Notes: a model not told the origin generated them from the sequence alone. Counted from the first letter of the stretch, positions 41,448 to 50,834 are shown. The stretch: DNA of 64,000 nucleotides from Mycolicibacterium stellerae (GCF_003719305.1 NZ_RARC01000025.1:34381-98380), one strand, 5' to 3'. Made by a program: numbers and translations.

Positions 41448-44393
41448 GTGTTCGCCTGGTGGGGCCGCATGGTCTTCCGCTACCGATACATCGTGATCGG
41501 TGTGATGGTCGCGCTGTGCCTTGGCGGCGGCGTCTACGGCATCAGCCTCGGCCAGCACGTCACGCAGAGCGGCTTCTACGACGAGGGCAGCCAGTCCGTG
41601 CATGCCTCGGTCATCGCCGACAAGACCTACGGGCGCGACACGTCCGGCCACATCATCGGCATCTACACCGCCCCCGAGGGCAAGACCGTCGACGATCCGG
41701 CGTTCCAGAAGAAGGTCCTCGACAACCTGGCCCAGGTCGAGAAGGACCACCCCGACCAGATTCTGCGCTCCATCGGCTACTTCAAGAGCCCCGAAGTGCT
41801 CAAGAACATGGCCGACGCCGACAAGCAGCACGCGTTCATGTCGATCCAGCTCAAGGGCGACAACGACGACGCGATCCTGAACAATTACAACAAGAACGTC
41901 GGCGATGACGGCAAGACGGTAAAAGAGGCACTCGCCATCCCCGGCGTCGACGTCGAGCAGGCCGGCCTGCAGCCCCTTGCCAGCGAATTGACCGGAACCA
42001 TCGGTGAGGATCAGCAGCGCGGCGAACTCCTCGGCGTGCCGCTGGTGATGGTCGTGTTGTTCTTCGTGTTCGGCGGCGTGATCGCGGCCAGCCTGCCGAT
42101 GATCGTCGGCGGCCTGACCATCGCCGGATCACTGGGGATCATGCGCCTGGCAGCCGAGTTCATCCCCGTGCACTTCTTCGCACAACCCGTTGTGACGCTT
42201 GTCGGACTCGGTATCGCGATCGACTTCGGCCTGTACATCGTGAGCCGGTTCCGGGAGGAGATCGCCGAGGGCTACGACACCGAGGCGGCCGTCCGCCGCA
42301 CAATGATGACGTCGGGCCGCACGGTGACCTTCTCCGCGGTGATCATCGTCGCGTCGGCGCTCCCGCTGCTGCTGTTCCCGCAGGGCTTCCTCAAGTCCAT
42401 CACGTACGCGATCATCGCCACCGTCATGCTCTCGGCGATCCTGTCGATCACCGTGCTTGCGGCGGCGCTGGCCATCGTCGGCCCCAATATCGACGCGCTC
42501 GGCGTGCGGACGCTGCTGCGGATTCCGTTCCTGCGGAACTGGACATTCTCCCGGCGGATCATCGACTGGTTCGCCGAGAAGACGCAGAAGACCAAGACCC
42601 GCGAAGAGGTCGAGAAGGGCTTCTGGGGCAAGCTCGTCAACCGGGTGATGAAGCGGCCGGTCGCCTTCGCCGCGCCGATCATCATCGTGATGATCCTGCT
42701 GATCATCCCGCTGGGCCAGCTGGCTCTCGGCGGTATCAGCGAGAAGTACCTGCCGCCGGACAACACCGTGCGTCAGGCGCAGGAACAGTTCGACAAGACA
42801 TTCCCCGGGTTCCGCACCGAACCGCTGACGCTGGTGATGGAAAGCGATAACGGCCAGCCGGTCACCGACGCGCAGATCGCCGAGGTGCGCAACAAGGCGA
42901 TGCAGATCCCGGGCTTCATCGACGCCAACAACGACCCGTCGAAGATGTGGCAGGAACGGTCCTATCTCGACGGCGCGTCCAAGGACCCCTCGGTTCGGGT
43001 GATCCAGAACGGTCTGGAGAGCCGCAACGACGCCGCCAAGAAGATCGAGGAACTGCGCGCCATCCCGCCGCCGCACGGCGTGACCTTGTCGGTGGGCGGT
43101 ACCCCGGCGCTGGAGCAGGACAGCATCCACAGCCTGTTCGACAAGCTGCCGTTGATGGTCACGGTGCTGATCATCACGACCACGATCCTGATGTTCCTGG
43201 CGTTCGGGTCGGTGGTGCTGCCGATCAAGGCGGCGGTGATGAGCGCGCTCACGCTTGGGTCCACGATGGGCGTGCTGACGTGGATGTTCGTCGACGGACA
43301 CGGCGCCGGCCTGATGAACTACACGCCGCAGCCGCTGATGGCGCCGATGATCGGCATGATCATCGCGATCATCTGGGGTCTTTCCACCGACTACGAGGTC
43401 TTCCTGGTATCGCGCATGGTGGAGGCGCGTGAGCGCGGCCTGTCCACCGCAGAAGCGATCCGCGTCGGTACGGCCACCACCGGCCGGTTGATCACCGGTG
43501 CGGCGCTGATCCTCGCGGTCGTCGCGGGTGCGTTCGCGTTCTCCGACCTCGTGATGATGAAGTACCTGGCGTTCGGCCTGCTGATCGCTCTGCTGTTGGA
43601 CGCCACCGTGATTCGCATGTTCCTTGTGCCCGCCGTGATGAAGATGCTCGGCGACGACTGCTGGTGGGCGCCGAAGTGGATGAAGCGCCTCCAGGAGCGC
43701 CTCGGCCTCGGCGAGACCGAGCTGCCCGACGAGCGCAAGCGCCCGGCCGTTCGCGAGCAGGAGGACGCACTGGTCGGCGCTGGCGCGCCGCTGCCACCGC
43801 GACCGCTGCCGCCGCACGACCCCACGCATCCCGCTGTCGAGGGGTCCTCACGGCCGGGCTCCGCGACGACGCGGATCCAGACCGCGCCCGCCCGTACGAA
43901 CGGACCATCGGTTGCAGGAACGACCCGGATGCGGACGCCGCGGCCTGCGCCTGCGGGCGAGCCGCAGACCACCCGGATTCCGGCCGCCACCAGCCGCAAG
44001 CCCCGCAACGCGGTGAACAACGCGAACGCGGCGCCGCAACGCAGCAAGCGCGCGGCACCGCCGCCGCCCGTGCGCGAGGACCGCGAGATCGAGTCGTGGC
44101 TGGGCGAATTGCGGGGCAACGGCCCCGCAGCTGCGCCACCCCCAGTGGCAAAGCACCGTCCGCCCAAGGGTGCAGAGCCAACCACCGCGATCCCGGTGCA
44201 GAACCCGCGTGCCACTCGGCCCGCCCACGAGGCTGCGGAGCCGACCACCGCGATTCCCGTGCAGCGGGATCCGGACCCGGAAGCAACCGAGAAGCTGACC
44301 GCACAGCAGGCCGAGGAAGAGGGCAGGCGTCGCGGTGCGGCCGGCGGCGTCAGCGCCGCTGACCTGTTGCGCAGGGAAGGCCGAGGGCGCTAG
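41448..44393 (+). CDS. mmpL3: MmpL3 trehalose monomycolate flippase/transporter
   Basis: A 981-residue RND-type transporter with twelve membrane helices, two periplasmic loops and a long Pro/Arg-rich cytosolic tail (from about residue 770; PPRPLPPHDPTHPAVEG). It exports trehalose monomycolate for the outer membrane and is essential in mycobacteria. Proton-relay residues are Asp259 in TM4 and Asp648-Tyr649 in TM10 (LSTDYEVFLVSR). TM4 reads IAIDFGLYIV, not the IAIDYGLF of other MmpL3 proteins, so the TM4 relay Tyr is Phe here. The start is a GTG after AGGAGCTTAG. It abuts the convergent AI-2E gene. Confidence 0.96.
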   Translation: MFAWWGRMVFRYRYIVIGVMVALCLGGGVYGISLGQHVTQSGFYDEGSQSVHASVIADKTYGRDTSGHIIGIYTAPEGKTVDDPAFQKKVLDNLAQVEKDHPDQILRSIGYFKSPEVLKNMADADKQHAFMSIQLKGDNDDAILNNYNKNVGDDGKTVKEALAIPGVDVEQAGLQPLASELTGTIGEDQQRGELLGVPLVMVVLFFVFGGVIAASLPMIVGGLTIAGSLGIMRLAAEFIPVHFFAQPVVTLVGLGIAIDFGLYIVSRFREEIAEGYDTEAAVRRTMMTSGRTVTFSAVIIVASALPLLLFPQGFLKSITYAIIATVMLSAILSITVLAAALAIVGPNIDALGVRTLLRIPFLRNWTFSRRIIDWFAEKTQKTKTREEVEKGFWGKLVNRVMKRPVAFAAPIIIVMILLIIPLGQLALGGISEKYLPPDNTVRQAQEQFDKTFPGFRTEPLTLVMESDNGQPVTDAQIAEVRNKAMQIPGFIDANNDPSKMWQERSYLDGASKDPSVRVIQNGLESRNDAAKKIEELRAIPPPHGVTLSVGGTPALEQDSIHSLFDKLPLMVTVLIITTTILMFLAFGSVVLPIKAAVMSALTLGSTMGVLTWMFVDGHGAGLMNYTPQPLMAPMIGMIIAIIWGLSTDYEVFLVSRMVEARERGLSTAEAIRVGTATTGRLITGAALILAVVAGAFAFSDLVMMKYLAFGLLIALLLDATVIRMFLVPAVMKMLGDDCWWAPKWMKRLQERLGLGETELPDERKRPAVREQEDALVGAGAPLPPRPLPPHDPTHPAVEGSSRPGSATTRIQTAPARTNGPSVAGTTRMRTPRPAPAGEPQTTRIPAATSRKPRNAVNNANAAPQRSKRAAPPPPVREDREIESWLGELRGNGPAAAPPPVAKHRPPKGAEPTTAIPVQNPRATRPAHEAAEPTTAIPVQRDPDPEATEKLTAQQAEEEGRRRGAAGGVSAADLLRREGRGR

Positions 44394-45545
44394 CTACGCG
44401 GGCTCGTCGGCGGGCGAGACGTCGTCGGCGTCGGCCTCGATGACCTTGCCCTGCCCGGTTTCCTGCGCCTCAACTTCGGCTTCGGGTTCCTTGGCGGCCA
44501 GCACCCGCACCGCGCTGTTGAGGAACGCCACCGTCGGCACCGCAAGCAGCGCCCCGACGATGCCGGCCAACACCGCACCCGCGGCGATCGCCAGCACGAC
44601 GGCCAACGGATGAATCGACACCGCCCGGCCCATCACCAGCGGCTGCAGCACGTGGCCCTCCAGCTGCTGCACAGCGATGATGAGCCCGAGGGTGATCAGC
44701 GCGTAGATGAAGCCCTTGGCGAGCAATGCGACGATGACGGCGAGGAATCCGGCGACGACCGCACCGACCAGCGGGATGAACGCGCCGAGGAACACCAGTG
44801 ACGCCAGCGGAAGAGCCAGCGGCACACCCATGATCGCCAGGCCGGTGCCGATGCCCACGGCGTCGACGAGCGCGACGAGGAACGTCGCCCGCACATAGCC
44901 GATCAGCGACTGGAACCCGGCCCGGCCCGCATCGCGCACCCGCTCCTGAACGTTCGTCGGGAAGATCTTCGTGACGAACTGCCAGATATTGCGCCCGCCG
45001 TGCAGGAAGAAGATCAGGGTGAAGAGCACAAGCAGTGCGCCCGTGACGATTTCGGTCACGGTGGCCGCCGTCGAAAGCGCACCGCTTGTCAACTTGGCCT
45101 GGTTGTTGCGCAGTGCCTCGATCGCCGAGTTGCCCGCATTTGTGATCTGGTCCTTGCTCAGATGCGCTGGCCCCTCGATCAGCCACGTGCGGGTGCTCTC
45201 GATGGACTGGGTGACCTGTTCGACCAGCCCGGGCAGGCCGGTGACGAACTGGCTGACGACGAACGTCAGCATTCCGCCGACGATCGCGATTCCGGTGAGC
45301 AGCACCAGCGCCACCGCGCCACCGCGCGGAGCGCCGCGGCGATCCAGGAAGTCGACCGCCGGGATCATCAACGCGGTCAGCATCAGCGCAAGGGCGATCG
45401 GCACCACGATGACCTCGAGCCGCGTGATCACCCAGACCATCGCGACGGCGAACGCGAGAATCACCAGCAGACGCCACGACCAGGCAGCACCCTTGTGGAT
45501 CAGCGGCGGGACCGCGTCGTCGTACCCAGATCCGGTGGAGGCCAT
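44394..45545 (-). CDS. AI-2E family (PerM-like) membrane transporter (Rv0205-like)
   Basis: A 383-residue membrane protein with seven to eight helices and a large extracytoplasmic/cytosolic middle. Family landmarks: PLASLVFLGAFIPLVGAVVAGFLAVIVAL, LEGHVLQPLVMGRAVSIHPLAVVLAI and VGALLAVPTVAFLNSA. Members transport various small solutes or ions; the specific one is unknown. An acidic tail (EADADDVSPADEPA) ends directly at the mmpL3 stop, which it adjoins base to base. Confidence 0.9.
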   Translation of the reverse strand: MASTGSGYDDAVPPLIHKGAAWSWRLLVILAFAVAMVWVITRLEVIVVPIALALMLTALMIPAVDFLDRRGAPRGGAVALVLLTGIAIVGGMLTFVVSQFVTGLPGLVEQVTQSIESTRTWLIEGPAHLSKDQITNAGNSAIEALRNNQAKLTSGALSTAATVTEIVTGALLVLFTLIFFLHGGRNIWQFVTKIFPTNVQERVRDAGRAGFQSLIGYVRATFLVALVDAVGIGTGLAIMGVPLALPLASLVFLGAFIPLVGAVVAGFLAVIVALLAKGFIYALITLGLIIAVQQLEGHVLQPLVMGRAVSIHPLAVVLAIAAGAVLAGIVGALLAVPTVAFLNSAVRVLAAKEPEAEVEAQETGQGKVIEADADDVSPADEPA

Positions 45546-45582
45546 GCCGGTAGCGTAACGGCCGGTAGGAGACCGTCACCGC

Positions 45583-45588
45583 TACCCT
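45583..45588 (+). promoter_or_regulatory. -10 box of a predicted leaderless transcript
   Basis: TACCCT followed after six bases by the GTG start of the YbhN-like gene, in a 49-base divergent spacer. Same geometry as the two leaderless TetR genes but without the GGAC-N4-GTCY palindrome. Confidence 0.5.
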
Positions 45589-45594
45589 TTACTC

Positions 45595-46710
45595 GTGTCC
45601 CACGACGCGGCGGCAAACGGCGCCGGCAGCCAGGGGGGAACCAGCCGCGGCAAATACTGGTGGTTGCGCTGGGCGATCATCGGCGTCGCCGTGGTGGTGC
45701 TGACGGTCGAGGTCACCCTGGTGTGGGACCAGTTACTCAAGGCATTTCACAGCCTGTACGCGGCCAAGTGGCTGTGGGTGCTCGCCGCGGTCGTCGCGGC
45801 GATGGCATCGATGCACAGCTTCGCCCAGATCCAGCGCACGCTGTTGAAGTCGGCAGGCGTCGAGGTGCACCAGTGGCGATCGGAAGCCGCCTTCTACGCG
45901 GGCAACGCGCTGTCGACCACCATGCCAGGCGGCCCGGTGCTGTCGGCCACCTTCATCTACCGCCAGCAGCGGATCTGGGGCGCCTCACCGGTGGTGGCGT
46001 CCTGGCAGCTGGTGATGTCGGGTGTGCTGCAGGTGGTCGGTCTCGCCCTGCTCGGTCTGGGCGGCGCGTTCCTGCTCGGTGCGTCCAAAAGCCCGTTCTC
46101 CCTTATCTTTACGCTCGGCGGGTTCATCGCCCTGCTGCTCCTCGCGCAGGCGGTCGCATCGCGGCCCGATCTGATCGACGGCATCGGGGTCAGAGTGCTT
46201 TCGCGGTTCAACTCGCTGCGCGGCAAACCGTCCGACACCGGGGTGGACAGGTGGCGGGAACACCTTGCGCAACTGGAGTCGGTCAGCCTGAGCCGCCGCG
46301 ACCTCACGATCGCGTTCAGCTGGTCGCTGTTCAACTGGATCGCCGACGTCGCGTGTCTGGCCTTCGCCGCCTATGCCGCGGGCGGCAAGCCGTCGCTGGC
46401 CGGGCTGACGGTCGCCTACGCGGCGGCTCGGGCGGTTGGGTCGATTCCGCTGATGCCCGGCGGGCTGCTGGTCGTCGAAGCGGTGCTGGTGCCCGGTCTG
46501 GTTTCGAGCGGAATGACACTGGCTGCCGCGATCTCTGCGATGCTGATCTATCGACTGGTCAGCTGGATATTCATCGCCCTGATCGGTTGGGTGGTGTTCT
46601 TCTTCATGTTCCGCACCGAAAAGGACGTCGACCCCGACGCCCCGTTCGACGGAGCGGACTCGCCCGAACCCGCGTCCGAACCCGAGCCAAGGCGCCAACC
46701 CGATCCGTAG
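45595..46710 (+). CDS. YbhN/UPF0104-type integral membrane protein (Rv0204c-like)
   Basis: A 371-residue protein with about eight helices, resembling the flippase-like (LPG-synthase transmembrane, YbhN) family. Landmarks are NALSTTMPGGPVLSATFIYRQQR in the first half and GSIPLMPGGLLVVEAVLVPGL in the second, the paired P-G-G loops of that family. The C-terminus is acidic and Pro-rich. Related proteins flip or modify lipids; no substrate is known here. Likely leaderless. Followed after seven bases by a lipoprotein gene, so probably one operon with the next two genes. Confidence 0.83.
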   Translation: MSHDAAANGAGSQGGTSRGKYWWLRWAIIGVAVVVLTVEVTLVWDQLLKAFHSLYAAKWLWVLAAVVAAMASMHSFAQIQRTLLKSAGVEVHQWRSEAAFYAGNALSTTMPGGPVLSATFIYRQQRIWGASPVVASWQLVMSGVLQVVGLALLGLGGAFLLGASKSPFSLIFTLGGFIALLLLAQAVASRPDLIDGIGVRVLSRFNSLRGKPSDTGVDRWREHLAQLESVSLSRRDLTIAFSWSLFNWIADVACLAFAAYAAGGKPSLAGLTVAYAAARAVGSIPLMPGGLLVVEAVLVPGLVSSGMTLAAAISAMLIYRLVSWIFIALIGWVVFFFMFRTEKDVDPDAPFDGADSPEPASEPEPRRQPDP

Positions 46711-46717
46711 GAGACCT

Positions 46718-47971
46718 GTGAACCGCCGATCTGTACCCATCTCAGCGGTGTTCGCCGTTCTCACAGTGCTCGCAGCGGCCTGCTCGCCGTCGGAGGCGCC
46801 GTCGGGCAGCACCGCGTCGTCGGAGTCGGCGACCACGTCGGCCGCGTCACCGGCACCGAGCCCGACGACCGGCCCCCCGGTCGCCACCCCAGTGGTGGCC
46901 GACGTCGTCGCGGCCCCCGTCCCGGTACCCGGCACCGACGGCAAGGTTCACCTTGCCTACGAACTCAAGCTCACCAACGTCCTCGACCAGGAGGTGACGT
47001 TGACATCGGTCGCCGTCCGCGAGGGCGACCGGACCCTGCTGGAGCTGTCAGGTGATCGACTCCCCTACTGGACGCGAATCATCGGAACACCCTCTCCCGC
47101 AACGAAACTAGGCCCAGCTCAAACCGCGATCGTGTGGCTCGACGTCGCGCTGGACAAGGATGCGGCCATGCCGACCGCGTTGCTGCACACGGTCGGCATC
47201 TCGGTTCCCAAGCCTATTCCGCCGCTGTTTCCCGCCACCATGACCGAAGTCGTCGCGCCGGTCACCGTGCAGACCCGCAAGCCGGTGGTCATCTCGCCGC
47301 CGCTGTCGGGGCCGGGATGGCTTGACGGCAACGGTTGCTGCGACATGGGGGCACACCGCATGGCGCTCAACCCGATCGACGGCGGGCTATGGGCCGCAGA
47401 GCGATTCGCGATCGACTACGTGCAACTGGGGGCCGACGGCCTGCTGTTCACCGGCGACCAGACCAAGGTGGACAGCTATCCCTACTTCGGTGCAGATATC
47501 CACGCGGTGGCCGACGGTCCCGTGGTGGGCGCCGTCGACGGGCTGCCCGAGCAGGTACCCGGTAAGTCCCCGACCGGTCTTGCCCTCAACGAATACGCGG
47601 GAAACCACATCGTGCAAGACCTCGGTGACGGCAACTATGCGCTCTACGCGCACATCAAGACCGGCGCCGTCAAGGTGAAACCCGGAGATCAACTGACGGC
47701 GGGTCAGGTGATCGGCTCGGTGGGCAACACCGGCAACACCGACGCGCCACATCTGCACTTCCATGTGATGAGCACCCCGGATCCGCTGCGGTCTGACGGT
47801 CTGCCCTTCGTCTTCACCTCGTTCACGCTCGACTCAAGGGTCATCAACGCAGACGCGCTCGGCCCGCTTCTGGACGGAGAGCAGGCATCAATGCAGCCCG
47901 GCGTTGCCAAGCGAGACGAAACCAAGGTGATCCCAATGGATCTCGACGTGATGACCTATGAAACGAAATAG
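46718..47971 (+). CDS. M23-family peptidase-like lipoprotein
   Basis: A 417-residue lipoprotein (lipobox LAAAC, Cys22) with a Ser/Thr/Pro-rich linker to about residue 65, a beta-rich middle, and a LytM/M23 domain in the second half. In the latter are AERFAIDYVQLG, NHIVQDLGDGNYALYAHIKTG, VKPGDQLTAGQVIGSVGNTGNT and the metal-binding PHLHFHV. The first zinc His is not four residues before the Asp of FAIDY; in this subfamily it is probably the His of GAHRMALNP. It may cleave peptidoglycan peptides or bind them. GTG start, part of the three-gene operon. Confidence 0.85.
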   Translation: MNRRSVPISAVFAVLTVLAAACSPSEAPSGSTASSESATTSAASPAPSPTTGPPVATPVVADVVAAPVPVPGTDGKVHLAYELKLTNVLDQEVTLTSVAVREGDRTLLELSGDRLPYWTRIIGTPSPATKLGPAQTAIVWLDVALDKDAAMPTALLHTVGISVPKPIPPLFPATMTEVVAPVTVQTRKPVVISPPLSGPGWLDGNGCCDMGAHRMALNPIDGGLWAAERFAIDYVQLGADGLLFTGDQTKVDSYPYFGADIHAVADGPVVGAVDGLPEQVPGKSPTGLALNEYAGNHIVQDLGDGNYALYAHIKTGAVKVKPGDQLTAGQVIGSVGNTGNTDAPHLHFHVMSTPDPLRSDGLPFVFTSFTLDSRVINADALGPLLDGEQASMQPGVAKRDETKVIPMDLDVMTYETK

Positions 47972-48326
47972 CGCCCTTGCGGCGCTTGCGGACGTCTTCG
48001 GCGTGCTGGTGTTCTGCACCATCGGACGCCGCAGCCATGCCGAAGGACTGACCGTCGCGGGCGTTGCCGAAACCGCATGGCCGTTCCTTGTCGGCACCGC
48101 GGTCGGCTGGCTGCTTGTCCGCGGCTGGCGGCGTCCGACCGCGATCACTCCGACCGGCCTGGTGGTGTGGGTCGCCACGGTGGTGATCGGAATGCTCTTG
48201 CGCAAGGCCACTTCCGCAGGTGTCGCGGTCAGCTTCGTCGTGGTGGCATCCGCTGCGACGGCGGTTGTGCTGCTCGGCTGGCGCGTCGCCGTTGCGGCCA
48301 TCGCCCGCCGCCCCGGTCAGTACTGA
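47958..48326 (+). CDS. DUF3054 membrane protein
   Basis: A 122-residue protein with four hydrophobic helices. ADVFGVLVFCTIGRRSH at the start, WPFLVGTAVGWLL and TGLVVWVATVVIGMLLRKATSAGVAVSFVVVAS are the typical DUF3054 segments. No function is known. It overlaps the lipoprotein gene by 14 bases and ends 10 bases inside the convergent sensor-kinase gene. Confidence 0.88.
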   Translation: MKRNSALAALADVFGVLVFCTIGRRSHAEGLTVAGVAETAWPFLVGTAVGWLLVRGWRRPTAITPTGLVVWVATVVIGMLLRKATSAGVAVSFVVVASAATAVVLLGWRVAVAAIARRPGQY

Positions 48327-49663
48327 TCGTCGGAATCCCACTGCGGCTCATCCGTTGCCGACACCGTCAGGGTGGCACGCAGCCCACCGAGCGGGCTGTC
48401 CGACAGCACGATACTCCCGCCGTGCAGCGTGGCCTGCTGGGCCACCAGCGCCAGCCCCAGTCCCGAACCCCCTGGCGCAGCGGTGCTTCCGCGCGCGAAG
48501 CGGCCGAGCACGTTGTTGTGCTCGTCTGCCGGCAGCCCGCGTCCGTTGTCGTCGACGGTGATCGTTATCGAGCCGTCGATCCGGCGACCCGACAGCATGA
48601 TCCTGGTCGCCGGTCCGTGGTTGACGGCATTGCGCACCATGTTGTCGACGGCCAGCCGCAGTCCGCCCGGCCAGCCCCAGATGGTGCCAAGGTTGTCGTC
48701 GGCCTCCACGACGACCTCCACCGACCCGCCGGGCCGCATGTTCTCCCTTGCCACCCGGTCGAGCAGATCGGTCACGTCGATGACTTCGCGGTCCTCGACC
48801 TGTGCAAGCTCACCGGAGGCGAGTTGGCCGAGCGCGGTGATGATCGCCTCGACCCGTCGCTGAGCCCGGGACAGGTCGAGGACCACCTCGGCCCGCTCAT
48901 CGGCGGGCAGGTCGTGGATGCGCAACGTGTCCAGGTCGGCCCGCATCGCGGTCAACGGGGTGCGCAACTCGTGAGCGGCGTTCGCCGCAAAATCCTGGGC
49001 GGCCTGCAGCGAGTTCTGGGTGGCCTGCTGTGCGGCGGCGAGCCGGCTGAGCATGCCCGTCATCGCCTCGGACAGTTCCTCTGCCTCGCGGACACCGTGT
49101 ACTTCGGGCATCTCCTCGGTCCCTTTGCCGAGCCGCCTTGTGTGTTCGGTGAGCCGCCGCAGCGGTCGGATCGCCGGCCCGGACAACAGCCATCCCATGC
49201 CCGCGGCGATCAACACCGTCACCAGACCCACCGCCACGTAGAACGGGATCCGCGCCCTGCTCAACAGGATGCTGTCGGCGCGGATGCCGATCGAGATCAG
49301 CACACCGCCCTGCTGCTCAACGGGAACGGTGCGGACCCGGTAGTCGACGCCGTTCACCACGACGTCTGCTGTGCCGGGTTGAAGCGGCGGCAGCTGAAGG
49401 CCGCGCTGGAAGACCACCTGCCCGGTCGATTCCATCCGGCCGGTGGTCAGCACACCCTGCCGCGGGTCGGACAACTGATCGGGATACATGCTGGCCTCGA
49501 CGATCGAGTCCAACCGCCGATCCAGTTGTGCGGCATCGTTATTGGCGAGAACCACCGATGTCAGGATGGTGAACACCGCTACGACGGCGGCGGCCGCGGT
49601 CGCGGCGGCCAGCGCGACCCTGGTGCGCAGCGAGAGGGAACGAACCTTCGGTAACCGGCGCAC
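48317..49663 (-). CDS. PrrB-like sensor histidine kinase
   Basis: A 448-residue membrane kinase: TM1 about residues 16-39, an extracytoplasmic sensor of about 100 residues, TM2 about 141-162, a HAMP domain, the phospho-acceptor His231 in DFAANAAHELRTPLTAMR, and an ATPase domain with VDNMVRNAVNHG (N box), VDDNGRGLP (G1) and GGSGLGLALVAQQ (G2). The sequence from the HAMP domain on resembles M. tuberculosis PrrB, but the sensor differs and the locus is not prrAB, so it is a paralogue. It forms an operon with the response regulator and a hemophore-like gene. Confidence 0.9.
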   Translation of the reverse strand: MRRLPKVRSLSLRTRVALAAATAAAAVVAVFTILTSVVLANNDAAQLDRRLDSIVEASMYPDQLSDPRQGVLTTGRMESTGQVVFQRGLQLPPLQPGTADVVVNGVDYRVRTVPVEQQGGVLISIGIRADSILLSRARIPFYVAVGLVTVLIAAGMGWLLSGPAIRPLRRLTEHTRRLGKGTEEMPEVHGVREAEELSEAMTGMLSRLAAAQQATQNSLQAAQDFAANAAHELRTPLTAMRADLDTLRIHDLPADERAEVVLDLSRAQRRVEAIITALGQLASGELAQVEDREVIDVTDLLDRVARENMRPGGSVEVVVEADDNLGTIWGWPGGLRLAVDNMVRNAVNHGPATRIMLSGRRIDGSITITVDDNGRGLPADEHNNVLGRFARGSTAAPGGSGLGLALVAQQATLHGGSIVLSDSPLGGLRATLTVSATDEPQWDSDDQY

Positions 49664-49676
49664 TCACTGCTCGTCT

Positions 49677-50399
49677 CTAAGCTTCGTCTCGCAACACGTA
49701 GCCGATCCCGCGCACCGTGTGAATGACCCGCGGCAGCCCGTCGCGCTCCAGCTTGCGCCGCAAGTAGCTGATGAACACGTCGGCCACGTTGGTGTCCACG
49801 TCGAAGTCGTAACCCCACACCAATTCGAGCAGCCGCTGGCGGCTGAGCACCACACCGGCGTTCTCGGCAAGCACTGCCAGCAGGTCGAATTCACGCTTGG
49901 TCAGATCGACCCGCTCACCGTCGACGAACACCAGCCTGCGCGCCGTGTCGATGGTCAGAGGGCCGACCGTCATGGTGTCCGACGACTGGTCGGACAGACT
50001 CGTCCGGCGCAGCAGTGCGTGCAGCCGCGCCACCAGCTCACCCAGATCGAACGGTTTGGTCAGATAGTCGTCGGCGCCTGCCTCCAGACCCGCGATCCGG
50101 TCGTTGACGGTGTCACGCGCCGACAACACACAGATGGGGATGTCGTTGCCGAGCGCGCGCAGCGCGGTGACCACCGCGACGCCGTCGAGTTCGGGCATTT
50201 GGACGTCCAGAACGAGGGCGTCGTGTTTTTCGTTGGACAGGAGCCGCAGGGCCTCTTTCCCGGTTGCCGCAACCCGAACGTCAAAGCCCGAATGCCGCAG
50301 CCCTCGGGCCACGGATGTTCTGACGTCCGGATCGTCGTCGACCATGAGCACCATTCGACCGGTGCTCTCCTGGGCGGGCGGCTCTCCCCCGACCCGCAC
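49677..50399 (-). CDS. PrrA-like OmpR-family response regulator
   Basis: A 240-residue regulator: receiver domain with phospho-acceptor Asp65 (LVLDVQMPELDG), conserved Thr/Ser and Lys in CVLSARD and DYLTKPFDLGELVARL, then a winged-helix DNA-binding domain (VDLTKREFDLLAVLAENAG, VADVFISYLRRKLE, IHTVRGIGYVLRD). Strongly PrrA-like. The GTG start lies five bases after the hemophore-like gene's stop; an ATG at about codon 16 (MVLMVDDD) is possible. The kinase gene follows after 13 bases. Confidence 0.92.
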   Translation of the reverse strand: MRVGGEPPAQESTGRMVLMVDDDPDVRTSVARGLRHSGFDVRVAATGKEALRLLSNEKHDALVLDVQMPELDGVAVVTALRALGNDIPICVLSARDTVNDRIAGLEAGADDYLTKPFDLGELVARLHALLRRTSLSDQSSDTMTVGPLTIDTARRLVFVDGERVDLTKREFDLLAVLAENAGVVLSRQRLLELVWGYDFDVDTNVADVFISYLRRKLERDGLPRVIHTVRGIGYVLRDEA

Positions 50400-50404
50400 C
50401 CGGG

Positions 50405-50785
50405 TTACGGGGTGTCAGCGATGCCGTCGCCGTTGGTGTCGCCGCAGCGATTCTTGATATCCACCAGCGGCTGGCGGATGCCGGTCAGCTCGCCCTTCGC
50501 GATCGGGTTGGCGTTCATGTACTTGTCCACCTCGGTGCGCACCTCGTCGCGGTTCTTGCCCTCGAGGCTGGTGAAGAAATAGTTGACGTCTGGATGGCTG
50601 AACAGATAGTCGGACGTCGCCTTGGAGACGCCTGCGGCCGTGAATGCCAGGTCGGCCGCGGTGCAGTTGGCGGGCTCCTCAGCCATCGCCGACGGAAGAG
50701 CGCCGAACAGCATCGCACCGGCGAGCGCACCGGTTCCGACCGCGCCAGCTACCGCACGCCGCGCAGTACGGGCAGAGAGCAACAT
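50405..50785 (-). CDS. hemophore-type exported haem-binding protein (Rv0203 family)
   Basis: A 126-residue protein with a signal peptide (cleavage near AMA-EE, residue 35). The mature part is a small helical domain with two cysteines (Cys41, Cys114) and SDYLFSHPDVNYFF, in which Tyr60 and His64 match the Tyr-x3-His haem ligands reported for Rv0203. A GAAGGAG ribosome site precedes the ATG. Rv0203-type proteins carry haem to MmpL3 and MmpL11. It heads the operon with the two-component system, which suggests haem or envelope status is what that system senses (inference). Confidence 0.85.
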   Translation of the reverse strand: MLLSARTARRAVAGAVGTGALAGAMLFGALPSAMAEEPANCTAADLAFTAAGVSKATSDYLFSHPDVNYFFTSLEGKNRDEVRTEVDKYMNANPIAKGELTGIRQPLVDIKNRCGDTNGDGIADTP

Positions 50786-50817
50786 CTACAGGCTCCTTCA
50801 TCGAATGAGTTGTGGCA

Positions 50818-50834
50818 GTAACCATCGCGGTTAC
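50818..50834. promoter_or_regulatory. GTAACC inverted repeat upstream of the hemophore/two-component operon
   Basis: GTAACC-ATCGC-GGTTAC, perfect 6-base arms, 33 bases before the hemophore start codon. Candidate binding site for the response regulator or another controller. The rest of 50786-50954 shows nothing else. Confidence 0.45.

Noticed and set aside
42129..43829. A long open frame antisense to mmpL3 rich in Arg, His and Gln
   Set aside because: Composition is that of a reverse-frame shadow; MmpL3 on the other strand is unambiguous.
47300..47420. Apparent loss of the first zinc ligand in the M23-like lipoprotein (Arg at the HxxxD position)
   Set aside because: In the R-[FY]-A-[IV]-D subfamily the His lies further upstream, and a suitable His is present in GAHRMALNP, so the site is probably intact.
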